NCBI RefSeq assembly: GCF_907164915.1
Contig: NC_061863.1
Span: forward strand, 21,584,710-21,648,709
From: Impatiens glandulifera
Taxonomy: Eukaryota; Streptophyta; Magnoliopsida; Ericales; Balsaminaceae
DNA length: 64,000 nt
Direction of reading: 5' to 3'
Below, in pieces: positions 54,913 to 64,000 of the stretch (position 1 is its first letter; the number at the start of each line of letters is the position of its first letter). A program made the position numbers and the translations under genes. The notes under the pieces are model-generated. The model had not been told where the DNA came from. It saw nothing but the letters and a program-made list of their open reading frames with translations, and did no database searches.

Positions 54913-55935
54913 AATTTGATTTTATGTTATGTTTGTTCGTTTAGTGAGATTTTTGGCTCATGTTTCCATTGTTGATCTCTAATGGTTCTCGTTGTGTTTG
55001 GTGAGAAGGTGAACACTCATATTTTGTATTATTTTTGTCGTTATGCTTAACCTACTATCATTTATATTATATTGCATGAACCTTTTTTAAAAAATAAATC
55101 ATTTTCACGTTAATACAATATTATGTTCGATTTTCTCTACTTCAATACTCATCGTTTAAGAACTCAAATGAGTTCGTTTTTGGAGCGACCCTCACCAAAT
55201 TGCGTGATGGTTGAATCTTCTTTATTGAGAATTTTAATTTTATAAATTGTTTATACAATTTAAGATCTAGATCATTAATCGTTTGTATTGATTTTGTAGA
55301 TTTTATTTTGTATTATTTACTAATTAATTAATCGTTTGTATTATTGATTTTATAAATTTTTTAAATATACATATCGTATATTTTAAATGGAAAAAATTTA
55401 TTACAAGTTACCCATCTAATGTCCTCGATAGAGTCGGCAAAAAAGTTATAAATCCTAAATTCTTGCCCTATAACTTACATTCCTCTACACTCTCGTAAAA
55501 TAAAACGAATATTAATTAGGCACTTCTTAAAGGTTGTTTCATCTATTGAGATGAAAATATGGCTCAACAAGATTAGTTTTGACTTTATAAAAAGTTGTCA
55601 CTTGATTTTTTTATGTGAAAAATCAAGAGAAAAAATATAATTATATTGAAAACGTAAAAGAAAGAGATTTTCGATAAATTTAGGTAATTGATTACCCTTA
55701 GGAAAGAGTTTCACAACTTTATCCTCTGTGCTCGTATAAACGACAAACCTCCACTCAAATTATTGGTCATTTTTTAAAATACAATATTTATATTTTATTT
55801 TCCAAAACCTAAAATATGTCGTTTAGGAACCATGTGTAGAGATAGACAGAGTAATAAGACAAGGGAGAAGACTCATGTCTTGAGTGTCGTTAAAAGAAAC
55901 ACAAAATTAAAAAATTATCCCATAACCGTTCATCT
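54913..55935. other. Unrecognised non-coding DNA
   Basis: About 1 kb after the LINE remnant with no domain-bearing ORF and no clear repeat ends. The start may be LINE 3' tail (Thr/poly-A-like TTTTTTAAAAAATAAATC at 55,082). Confidence 0.4.
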
Positions 55936-55939
55936 AATA

Positions 55940-57910
55940 GTATTGTAAGTCTTAATTCTAACTAATATTCTATAGCCAATGACGTAAAAGAATGATTAAA
56001 TAATTGGGAAGAATGCCAAATTTATACACCAAGTTGTAAGAAGGTGTCAAATTTACTTATTAAGTATCAAAATTTCATTTATATGTATGAACTTGTCAAA
56101 AAGTGTCAAATATATTTAAAATAACAGAAATGTTAAACGGTGTTAAATTTTTTTCCACATGTAATATCCACATATTTTTTATTTTTTTAAATTGACATTA
56201 CTTTAATTATTTTTTATTCAAACAAAACATTAAAATCTTTTCTTATTTATTTTCTCTCTCTTTACCCTCCCAACTTACCATTTTCTTTAAATATTTATCT
56301 CTTCATTTCTCCATCTATGAGTAATTTTATTATTAATAATAATATTTAATTGATTAATTATAAAAATTGTTCTAAAAAGTAACAAGTTATTAAGACTTCG
56401 CCACAGCACTGACAATTTAGGATTCGGCCAACAAAGACTTCACCACAACATTGACAATTGAGGATTCGATCAATGAATGTTTCAACCAATGACAATGATA
56501 GTGTAAGGTTAACTAAGAAAGACTTGGATTTGGGGGTTACGTCTGGAAGCTGATAACGTTTAACAGGGTGAGTATTATGAAAACTAAAATTAAAACAAGT
56601 CGATTAAGGGAGATTTTACCTTGATTTGGCATTGTCAGTTAATGACGACAATGATTTAGGGTTCGACTAATGAAAATTTTGGCCACGACGTCTATGATTT
56701 AGGAATCGGCCAACAAAAACTTCCACCAACGACGATGACAGTTTAAAGTTCAGTTAAGGAGCACTTGAGGTTAGAAGAAGGTAAAAATCCGAAAAAACTT
56801 GGGTTAATCAAAGAGATAAAAGTTAGAGAAAAATGGAGAGTTGTGGAGGGATGAGAGAGAAAGTAAAAATAAGTTTTGTTTCAATGGAAAAATAATTAAA
56901 AGTAATATCAATTTAAAAAATAAAATATGTGGATATTAAATGTGGCCAAATTTTTGATGCCGTTTAATATTTCTGTTATTTTAAATATATTTGACATTTT
57001 TTGACAAGTTCATACATATAAATATAATTTTGATACATAATAAGTAAATTTGACACCTTCCTACAACTTGATGGGTAAAATTGATATTCTTCCCAATTTA
57101 AATAATTTTGATTGATGATTAAGTAAAACATTTTTTTTTATCTTCATTAATAATTTTTTTCCCTCTTCAATATTTATATTTTCTCTCTCTATTATTTTGA
57201 ATATGAAGCGTTTAATATATATATATTTTTTTTAATTATTATTATTAAAAAACACTTAATAATTTATCTCTTTAAAATTTTATTATTATAAATATTCTTT
57301 TTTTAATTATTTTATTATATATTTAATTAAATTAATAGATGAGAGAAATAATTAATTGAATTAAAAAAATAATTATTGAGAGAGAAATAATTTATTGATT
57401 ATGATTATATTATATGTTGTTTAATTTATAAGGGAGATGTTATGATAAAAAATTTTAACACAATTTTTTTTTGTAAGTTTTATTTTATCGTTACCCTATA
57501 ATAATTAGATTTATAATAATTAGATTGTACAATTTATTAATATAAAATATTATTATTATTTATTTTAATTTGTCTCATTTTTTATATTGAAAATAAATTT
57601 TAATCTTTTTAATAAATAAAAGAGAATAAATTATTAAGAGATAAATTATTAAAATGCGTTTATAGTGGTGTGTATAATAATTTTTAAAAATAATATTTAT
57701 AATAAAAAAATTTTAAAAAAAAATTATTAAGTGTTTTTTAATAATAATAATTAAAAAAATAAATATATTAAAAGCGGTTATATTTAGAATAGAGAAAATG
57801 TAAATTGAGAGAAATTATTAATAAAAATAAAAAAAAAAATATTATACTTAGTCATCAATTTAATCATCCTTCCAAATCATTCGCTACCCTTTCATTAATC
57901 TAATCAATTA
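55940..57910. mobile_element. Foldback (long inverted-repeat) element carrying a nested insertion
   Basis: The right arm (about 57,690-57,910) is the inverse of a left arm made of two pieces: about 55,940-56,005 and 57,099-57,300. For example AATTATTATTATTAAAAAACACTTAATAA on the left (shortened) mirrors the right arm's TTATTAAGTGTTTTTTAATA. GATTGATGATTAAG mirrors CTTAGTCATCAAT. The left arm is continuous only if the 56,006-57,098 element and one TAAATAATT copy are removed. No coding sequence; outer ends approximate. Confidence 0.6.
56006..57098. mobile_element. Long-TIR element (Mutator-like MITE) nested in the foldback arm
   Basis: Ends are inverted repeats of about 230 bp: GGGAAGAATGCCAAATTTAT and the inverse of its counterpart, TTCCCAATT at the right. 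Shared arm phrases include AAGTGTCAAATATATTTAAA and TAACAGAAATGTTAAACGG. TAAATAATT (9 bp) stands on both sides (55,997-56,005 and 57,099-57,107), the Mutator-type duplication length. The interior (56,380-56,780) has diverged repeats of GACTTC(G/A)CCACA and GACAATT(T/G)AGGATTCG and no transposase. Confidence 0.75.
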
Positions 57911-58191
57911 TATTACTTCATTACAATAATATGAATATTCACATCAATAAACTGATTTTTTTTTTAAAGCAACTCTAAATACAATTTTTTGAGTAAAAAA
58001 CTATAGAGAACTAGAATTGACTGACCAACCATTTGCAGCCAGCAACTATGTATTACTAACAACCATACATAGATCATACATTTAATAAAAGGCTAAAATT
58101 TGAATATTTAAAACAATATTTAGATTGGGCTAAGACATAATATAGATAGTGATGAGAGATTGAAACTTGAAAGTTGAGATTTTTAGGTTAT
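57911..58191. other. Spacer downstream of the LOR gene
   Basis: AT-rich DNA likely to include the 3' UTR of the LOR gene; no distinct feature. Confidence 0.4.
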
Positions 58192-58907
58192 TTAATTGCA
58201 AAGAAAGCAATTAGTTAGAACATTGGTAGATTGGAACATGAGATCTAGAACAATAACAATGGCCATGGCAACTGCAGAATCCATGATATCTTCCGACAAG
58301 ATAACAAGTCGGAAAACATCAAATCCAATGGCCACACCACCTATGGCCGCCTCCTTACGCCTGATCTCAGCCAATCGCCGCCGCCGCTTGGTATCATAAA
58401 CAGCACAACACTTGTTGGTGTATGATCCTTCAATTTCATACTCTTCTAATATTAACCCTAATTTATTAGCTGCTGGTAAATTAGTAACACGAGCCAAACA
58501 TGACCCAATCAAGAGCTGTTTCTTTACTGAGAGTATCGGATTCGTTGATGTTTCTCCCTCGTAAATTAACCAATTGTCTGATAGGCTTAAAGAACACCAT
58601 TTCTATATATTCAAGAATTAATAAATTATTATTATTATTATTTAATTAATTTTAAGATGATGAAAAGTAGTACCTTGCGGCGGATGGTGAGGAGGGACTT
58701 GCCGGATGCGTTCATGAGAACGATATCAGAAGATGAACGATGATAATAATCGTCTACACGAAATACCAAATTTCCGTCTTTATCAAACACTGTGAAACCG
58801 TCGCTGTTAAAGAGTAGAGATTTCTTCCACACTGTCAGCACTATTCCGGTATTAACGGCGGTTGTCTTGGCTGAAGCCGCTGTCGCATTCGGATACACCT
58901 TTGTCAT
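58192..58907 (-). CDS. LURP-one-related (LOR, DUF567) family protein, two exons
   Basis: The minus strand encodes 214 residues in exons 58,907-58,674 and 58,602-58,192, joined in phase 0 across a 71-bp GT-AG intron (AAG/GTACTA donor, ATATAG acceptor). The length is usual for plant LOR proteins. It has the family order: LTVWKKSLLFNSDGFTVFDK, LVFRVDDYY, the GKSLLTIRRKK strand pair across the splice, then CCAVYDTKRRRRLAEIRRKE and FDVFRLVILSEDIMDSAVAM near the end. The fold is a 12-stranded tubby-like barrel around a helix. Arabidopsis LURP1, the name-giver, is needed for basal defence against a downy mildew; most members have no known activity. The member closest to this gene cannot be chosen by eye. 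No lesion is seen, and its C-terminus runs about 15 residues past the core. Confidence 0.92.
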
Positions 58908-58994
58908 GTCTAGATAGATATATAGAGAGAGATTGAACCGGGCTCAGGTTTCTTTTGCTTTGCTAGTGGAGAGGGAGAGAAAATGAATGTTTTA

Positions 58995-59001
58995 ATTTAT
59001 A
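58995..59001 (-). promoter_or_regulatory. TATA box of the LOR gene
   Basis: TATAAAT on the minus strand lies 88 bp upstream of the start codon, followed by a CT-rich (GAGA on the plus strand) leader. This is a usual plant core promoter distance. Confidence 0.55.
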
Positions 59002-59174
59002 CCCAAGAGAGAAAAAACGACAAAAAGGATTGGGACTTGAGGGGAAAACAAAATAAGGGACGGTCCCCCTTGCATGGTTTTATGTTGTTTTTGTTTGAAA
59101 TGTTTTATTTAGAGAATTACAAAAACTTGTATAAATTAAATATATATGTTTTGGCATGTTAGGGTAATGTGATT

Positions 59175-59645
59175 ATTTCATGCTACTAATACAGACTCTA
59201 TATTTCACTTATTAAGTGATACTCGTACACAAAAGTGATACAAAACTTTTATTTGTTGATTTTTTTCTCTTTGTATATATGACGATAAAGATAATGCATA
59301 TACTGGTAGGATCGAACTAGCCAAGGTAATACAAACCCAAATGAGTTTTGATTAATTTTGTGTTTTCGAAACGAAGGAAAATGTTGTAAATGAAAATCGA
59401 ACTTGTGATTTTTTTTTAAAATCATTTTAATTAATTAAACTATCTAACTGTGTTAACTTTTAGTCAATCAAGCCACCTAGGACCTCACGGTTAGTTCGAT
59501 ACTATCATGCATTGTCTGTATTCATTAAGGCAGCGCCACCGGTACAAAAAGAGAAAAAATCAACAAATGAAGAGAGTGATATTTCACTTTTGTGTATGTG
59601 TCACTTTATGAGTGTGATACATACGGTGTTTATACTTGTAACATC
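59175..59645. mobile_element. Inverted-repeat element upstream of the LOR gene
   Basis: Arms of about 100 bp mirror each other. TACACAAAAGTGA, TTTGTTGATTTTTT and CTCTTTGTA on the left (59,180-59,275) match the inverse of the right arm (59,545-59,640), with its TCACTTTTGTGTATG and AAAAAATCAACAAAT. The 270-bp interior is non-coding. No clear target duplication; the type is not assigned. Confidence 0.65.
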
Positions 59646-60030
59646 GAAATAAACAACCCTCAATCTACAAAATGTTATTCTTTTAAAAAATTACTCTATT
59701 ATGCTCTTAAGAATTAACTAAAACATAGTATTTTTAATCAACTTACCTAGATCATTTATATTAAATTTAATATAAAATTATTAATGTTTTCAATATAACC
59801 AAAAAAAATATAACAAGTTAAACAAAAAAAATTAACATTTTTTTCCTAACGAGGACTCCAAATTCTAGGGCGGTTCTGCTCCTAACTCTAAAAATGGATT
59901 AAAAAATAGAATATTTTGTGCTTCAAGATACAATAAACGAGAGTGAGTTGAGAAAGATGAATAGATTAAAAGTATATAGAAAGATTGGGTGCAACACCAA
60001 ACAGTGTCTTGGGCATGAATTATTGTTTTT
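59646..60030. other. Non-coding spacer
   Basis: AT-rich DNA between the inverted-repeat element and the copia LTR; nothing recognised. Confidence 0.4.
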
Positions 60031-60350
60031 TGACACAATTAGAATCCCACATTGAAAGATGATGGGAGTGAAAGAAATTTCTTAATATATAAAAGAAACT
60101 ATATTTACAATTAGAATAAATCTCACATTGGAAGATGATGGGAGTTGGGGAAGTTTCTTAGTGTATAAAACAAACTCTCCCCTCTTTGGTTTATTGCACT
60201 CAATACTTGTATATCTTCTTCCTTATTAATTGATAGTCTTAGTGCTCGGAGACGTAGACAACATTTTGGCCGAACTTCGTTATCAAATTATGTTAGTGTG
60301 TTCTTTCGTTTGTTTCTTCTTTTGTGTTTATGTTAGGTTTTTTCCCAACA
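60031..60350 (+). repeat. 5' LTR of the Tork-like element
   Basis: It starts TGACACAATTAGAATCCCAC, ends CCCAACA, and contains an internal diverged duplication (AATTAGAAT...CACATTG(A/G)AAGATGATGGGAGT near 60,037 and 60,109). A TATAAAA box is at 60,164-60,170. Confidence 0.8.
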
Positions 60351-60352
60351 AG

Positions 60353-60364
60353 TGGTATCAGAGC
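60353..60364 (+). promoter_or_regulatory. Primer-binding site, initiator tRNA-Met type
   Basis: TGGTATCAGAGC starts two bases after the LTR end at 60,350. Confidence 0.9.
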
Positions 60365-60479
60365 CGAAGGTTCGTCCTTGGCATAGTGGAGTCTTTAAAA
60401 GGGGCATCAACTCCTTCTTCATCCTGGACAAGGACACCGATATCGAATTTGAAGTTTAGGGTTCTTCATCCTGAGAATT

Positions 60480-61280
60480 TCGGCATGTGATAAGGTGAGG
60501 TTCTAGATTGTCTTTTTCAGCAGGGTCTAGATGTTACCATTGAGGTCGGAAAGTCAGATGGTATAGAAGAAAAAGAATCAGTTGACGTGTGGAACAATTC
60601 GATTGTGTCTGTCTAAAGAGCCGAAGTATGCTGTGAAGAATGAAACTTCTGCACATAAACTATGGCAAACATTAAAGGATAAATTTTTGAAGAAGAGTGG
60701 TCATAATAAACTCCTTATGAAGAAGCGATTGTTCTGGTTTGATTACCAATCAGGTACTACTATGAATGAACATATAACTAAGTTTAATCAATTAGTAGCA
60801 GATCTGTTAAACCTTGATGTTAAGTTTGAGGATGAAGATCTTTCTTTGATGTTGTTATCGTTCTTTCCTATTGAATTTGAACACTTAAAAACAACGTTAC
60901 TTCATGGGAAGGGAAATGTTTCTTTTAATGTTGTAAGTTCTGCTTTATATAGTCATGAATTGAGAAATTAGGACAAAAGGAAAAACAAAATAGGTACAAC
61001 AGATGAAGCATTGATGGACAGGGGCCGTCAACAAAGCAAATCAAAAGGGAAAGAAAGAAGATCCAAAAGTAGAGTTCCCAAAGATGAATGTACTTTCTGT
61101 CGTGAGAAAGGACATTGGAAGATTAACTGCCCAAAGTTGAAGAAGAAAGAAAAAGATTCTGAAGATGGAAATTTGCAGAAAACAAAGGTGATGCAGATTC
61201 ATAATACTCTTTATCGATGTCACACACAACATCACATTCTGAGGCGTGGATATAGGACTCAGCTTGCACTTATCATATGA
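60480..61280 (+). pseudogene. Tork-like gag with zinc knuckle (broken)
   Basis: The first part runs in a frame that stops at about 60,616. The main frame (60,582-60,971) reads TIRLCLSKEPKYAV, ETSAHKLWQTLKDKFLKKS and FNQLVADLLNL, the UBN2-type gag core. After a stop, 61,011-61,280 gives a Lys/Arg-rich tract and the zinc knuckle CTFCREKGHWKINC (C-X2-C-X4-H-X4-C), complete. Gag would coat the RNA; this copy is not functional. Confidence 0.8.
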
Positions 61281-61390
61281 CACCAGTTCGAAATTTGTTC
61301 TTTGACTTAAGGAGCTAGATGGTGTAGTTGTTTACATGGGAGATGCTAGTACATGTAAAATAAAATGGATAGGTTTAATCAAGCTGAGAA
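61240..61390 (+). pseudogene. Copia protease fragment
   Basis: A frame reads DSACTYHMTP, matching the active-site region 'DSG(C/A)(S/T).HM' of copia protease with the Gly replaced by Ala, followed by VYMGDAS. It overlaps the gag end in another frame. Confidence 0.65.
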
Positions 61391-62481
61391 ATGATGACAG
61401 ATCCACCCGAATTATCAAAAAAGAATCTCATTTCTTTAGGGGCCTTGGAGTTAAAAGGCCTACATGTGAAATTGGAAAATGAAATTCTTAAGATAATATA
61501 TGGAGCGCTAGTGATGTTGAAAGCTATCAAGAAAAGTAATAATTTATATTACTATCAAGGTAGAACAATTAATGGTACAACAGGTGTATCAACTTCCGGG
61601 AGCAATAAAGAATTAGAGAAAACAAAGTTATGGCATATGCGATTGGGGCATGCTGGTGAGAAATCTATGCAAACTCTTGTCAAGCAATGATTGTTGAAAG
61701 GTACAAAAGTTTGTAAATTAGATTTTTGTGAACATTGTATTATAGGAAAACAAAGACGAGTAAAATTTGGCACTACTATTCATAACACCAAGGGTATTTT
61801 GGACTATGTGCACTCAGATATCCGGGACCTGCCAAGACTCCTTCTCTTGGAGGTAGACATTATTTTGTTACATTTATTGATGATTTTCCATAAGAGTATG
61901 GGTGCTTACTATGAAAAACAAAGATGAAGTGTTTGAGATTTTTCTTAAATAGAAAACTCAAGTTGAAGACGAGATATGAAGAAAGATCAAAATTATCCGG
62001 ACTGATAACGGTGAAGAATATAAGAATGATCAAATCCAGAAGTTATGCCAAGAGTGTGATATAGTTTGACACTTCACAGTCAGGAAAAACACCACAACAG
62101 AATGGAGTATCGGAACGTATGAACAAGAGATTGGTGGAGAAAGTTCGATGTATGTTGTCTAATGTTGGGTTAGACTGAAATTTTTGGGTAGAAGCTATGT
62201 CATACGCTCAATATTTGATAAATTACCTACCATCATCTTCACTTGGTGGCAAGACTCCATTAGAGGTATGGTATGGAAAACCTGCAACTGATTATGATTT
62301 TTTGTATATTTTTGGTTCTACTATATATTATCATTTAGTTGATTCAAAGTTGGATCCACGAGGAAAGAAAGTTCTTTTTATGGGATTTACTACGGGAGTT
62401 AAAGAATATCGTCTCTGGTGTTTGGATGCAAAGAAAACCATTATCAGTCGAGATATTACTTTTAATGATTATTCAATTTGA
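61391..62481 (+). pseudogene. Copia integrase (broken)
   Basis: The GAG-pre-integrase segment LWHMRLGHAGEKSM and the HHCC finger end CEHCIIGKQRRVKF are intact, separated by a TGA at 61,688-61,690. The core follows in pieces: VHSDI (first Asp), then RTDNGEEY (second Asp) in another frame, then QNGVSERMNKRLVEK (Glu), then a stop before the FWVEAMSYAQYLINYLP and KTPLEVWYGK tail. The DDE residues can be seen but lie in different frames. Confidence 0.85.
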
Positions 62482-62570
62482 ATAAGGTAACACCATATAA
62501 GATTGATTGTACACTACAATAGGTAGAGTTTGAGAAAATAAAGATAAGTCCAACTATAAGTGACTCTCCG

Positions 62571-63467
62571 ATGATAGACGAAGAGTCAAATGAGGAAGAA
62601 GTTTCGACCCAAGAACCTTCACAACATTGTGAATCAATTGCGGTGAACAGACCAAGACGAGTTATTCAAAAACCAGGTCGGTTTGTTGAAATGACGACCT
62701 ATGCACTTCTAGTCGTAGATGATTTTCCATCAACTTTTTCAGATGTCAGTCGAAGTACTGAAAATGGAAAAAGAAGAGGTGTTATGGAAGATGAGATGTA
62801 ATCTCTTCAGAAGAATGAGACATGCAAGTTGACGCATCTACAAAAAGGGAAGAAGGCTATTGGTTGTAAATGGATCTTTGTTAAGAAAGAAGAATTTCTC
62901 AAAAAAATTGATGTTCGCTATAAGGCAAAATTGGTAGCTAAAGACTACGCTCGGAAGGAAGGAGTTGATTATAATGAGGTACTTTCTTCTATTGTTAAAC
63001 ACTCTTCCATTGGAATTTTGTTGGCTTTGGTAGCGCAAATGAATTTGGAGCTAGCTCAATTGGATGTGAAGACCGTAGAGATACACGGTCATTTGAACGA
63101 GAAGATCTACATTTATGAACCAAATAGATTCAAAGTTGCTGATAAAAAAAATTAGCTTTGCAAGTTGAAGAAATCATTGTACAGGTTAAAGCAATCGTCG
63201 AGACAATGGTACAAACGACTTGACAAGTTTATGATGGAGCACAAGTACACAAGAAGAAGATTCAATTCATGTGTGTATTTGCGCAAATTGCAAGATGAGT
63301 CTTACATCTATCTACTCTTGTACGTTGATGATATGTTGATAACATCAAAGAGCCAATATGAAGTTGACAAATTGAAGACTCAATTGGGTAAAGTGTTCGA
63401 GATGAAAGACATGGGAAAAACCAAATTTAAGCATTGTTTAGATTTGGTAAACACCTTCCGCGTTTGA
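62571..63467 (+). pseudogene. Copia reverse transcriptase (broken)
   Basis: A leader with RPRRVIQKPGRF precedes GCKWIFVKKEE, YKAKLVAKDYARKEGVDYNE and the LAQLDVKTVEIHG segment, where related RTs have 'LDV.TAFL.G'. After a stop at 63,153-63,155, KKSLYRLKQSSRQWYKRLD and LLYVDDMLI, with the catalytic YVDD box, follow in 63,165-63,467. The frame ends in LVNTFRV, where a deletion has removed RNase H. Confidence 0.88.
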
Positions 63468-63566
63468 GTCGGCACTAAAGAGCGCCAATTGGAAGCACTT
63501 AAGAACTATTTTTTAACAATGAACATTGTATTTCGATATTGTGCCAAGGTGCAAATTTGATATTTT

Positions 63567-63621
63567 TGGCACAATTAGACTCCCACATCGAAAGATGATG
63601 AGAGTGAAAGAAGTTTCTTAG
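63567..63621 (+). repeat. Truncated 3' LTR of the Tork-like element
   Basis: TGGCACAATTAGACTCCCAC through AAGAAGTTTCTTAG matches the first ~55 bp of the 5' LTR with few changes; similarity then stops. Confidence 0.7.
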
Positions 63622-63697
63622 TTGATATTTTATACGCAACTAGTCATTTATAGTATACAGCTAGTTTGTTTATTTTACTTTGATAAAAAAAGAATTG

Positions 63698-63813
63698 TTT
63701 TATTATAAGACAATTAGCAAGTTTTCTAAGGTTTTAGTAAAAAACAAAATTAAAATTTTATTATAAGACAATTAGCAAGTTTTCTAAGGTTTTAGTAAAA
63801 AACAAAATTAAAA
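63698..63813 (+). repeat. 58-bp tandem duplication
   Basis: Two adjacent copies, exact by eye, of a unit starting TTTTATTATAAGACAATTAG and ending in AACAAAATTAAAA. Confidence 0.9.
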
Positions 63814-64000
63814 TTTATTGTGTGTAATGGGAATGATGTGGGTGATTATAGAGGTGAACAACAAATTACCTAATTCATTTAAACCATATTTTAATAGTGA
63901 CTTACGCAAGAAATCAAGTTTTATCAATTTGATGATAAACTCAAGAACTTATTTGAATAATATAATTTCTCTCATATAAACATATATATTATTACTGTAG
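63814..64000. other. Non-coding end of the window
   Basis: AT-rich; nothing recognised before the window ends. Confidence 0.4.

Larger units (their letters stand above)
60031..63621 (+). mobile_element. Decayed Tork-like Ty1/copia retrotransposon
   Basis: A 320-bp 5' LTR (60,031-60,350) is followed by a tRNA-Met primer site (TGGTATCAGAGC, 60,353-60,364), gag, zinc knuckle, protease, integrase and RT in copia order. A truncated 3' LTR begins at 63,567 (TGGCACAATTAG, matching TGACACAATTAG) and loses similarity by 63,621. RNase H is missing: the frame breaks off after RT at 63,467. Every coding segment carries stops or frameshifts. The gag and RT style suggests the Tork lineage; this is a guess from motifs. 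Confidence 0.85.

Overview
The window is nuclear DNA of a flowering plant, most likely a eudicot. It has long AT-rich intergenic DNA, spliced genes with GT-AG introns, plant-specific families (Mediator subunit 33, LURP-one-related) and plant transposon types (Sirevirus- and Tork-like Ty1/copia, Tat/Ogre-like Ty3/gypsy, CACTA, Tourist-like MITEs). The species cannot be named from what is visible. Only two host protein-coding genes can be supported; almost everything else is transposon-derived.

Region by region: 1-23,980 is a nest of retrotransposons. Remnants of a Tat/Ogre-like gypsy family carry a 3' tandem array of ~78-bp units. A Sirevirus-type solo LTR (5,286-6,715) sits inside that array. 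A Sirevirus-type copia element with both LTRs but almost no pol (8,086-18,798) has been split by a young non-coding LTR retrotransposon (10,467-16,365; target duplication GATTC; LTRs nearly identical). A further inverted Sirevirus-type LTR lies at about 22,750-23,980. Between 23,980 and 28,000 the DNA is extremely AT-rich and gene-free. A complete MED33 gene occupies 28,136-39,158 on the plus strand in 12 exons. Its 3.9-kb intron 6 contains a decayed gypsy element and MITEs, and introns 9 and 11 hold related short inverted-repeat elements. Two Tourist-like MITE copies follow at 40.0-40.6 kb.

An 11.1-kb CACTA transposon lies at 41,514-52,644, bounded by a 3-bp ATG duplication. It carries on the minus strand a frameshifted TNP2-type transposase, a spliced TnpA-like/Transposase_24 gene, and a second, 98-residue TnpA-like gene with its own TATA box and leader exon. 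Its ends are packed with palindromic ACCGAAAG/ACCGAGAG subterminal repeats, and it also contains two tandem arrays. Beyond it are a solo LTR of the same non-coding family (target duplication GTCTT), a decayed LINE 3' end, a long-TIR element inserted in the arm of another foldback element, a two-exon LURP-one-related gene on the minus strand (58,192-58,907), and a decayed Tork-like copia element (60,031-63,621).

The two host genes show no sign of functional linkage. MED33 acts in the nuclear Mediator complex; the LOR protein is a small single-domain protein of mostly unknown biochemistry. The most unusual structure is a tRNA-Asp-like sequence with intact A and B boxes inside the LTRs of the Sirevirus-type family. 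Next are the orientation-flipping hairpins in the CACTA terminal array and the extra short TnpA-like gene. Repeat boundaries come from reading by eye; those with a stated target duplication are firm, the others approximate.
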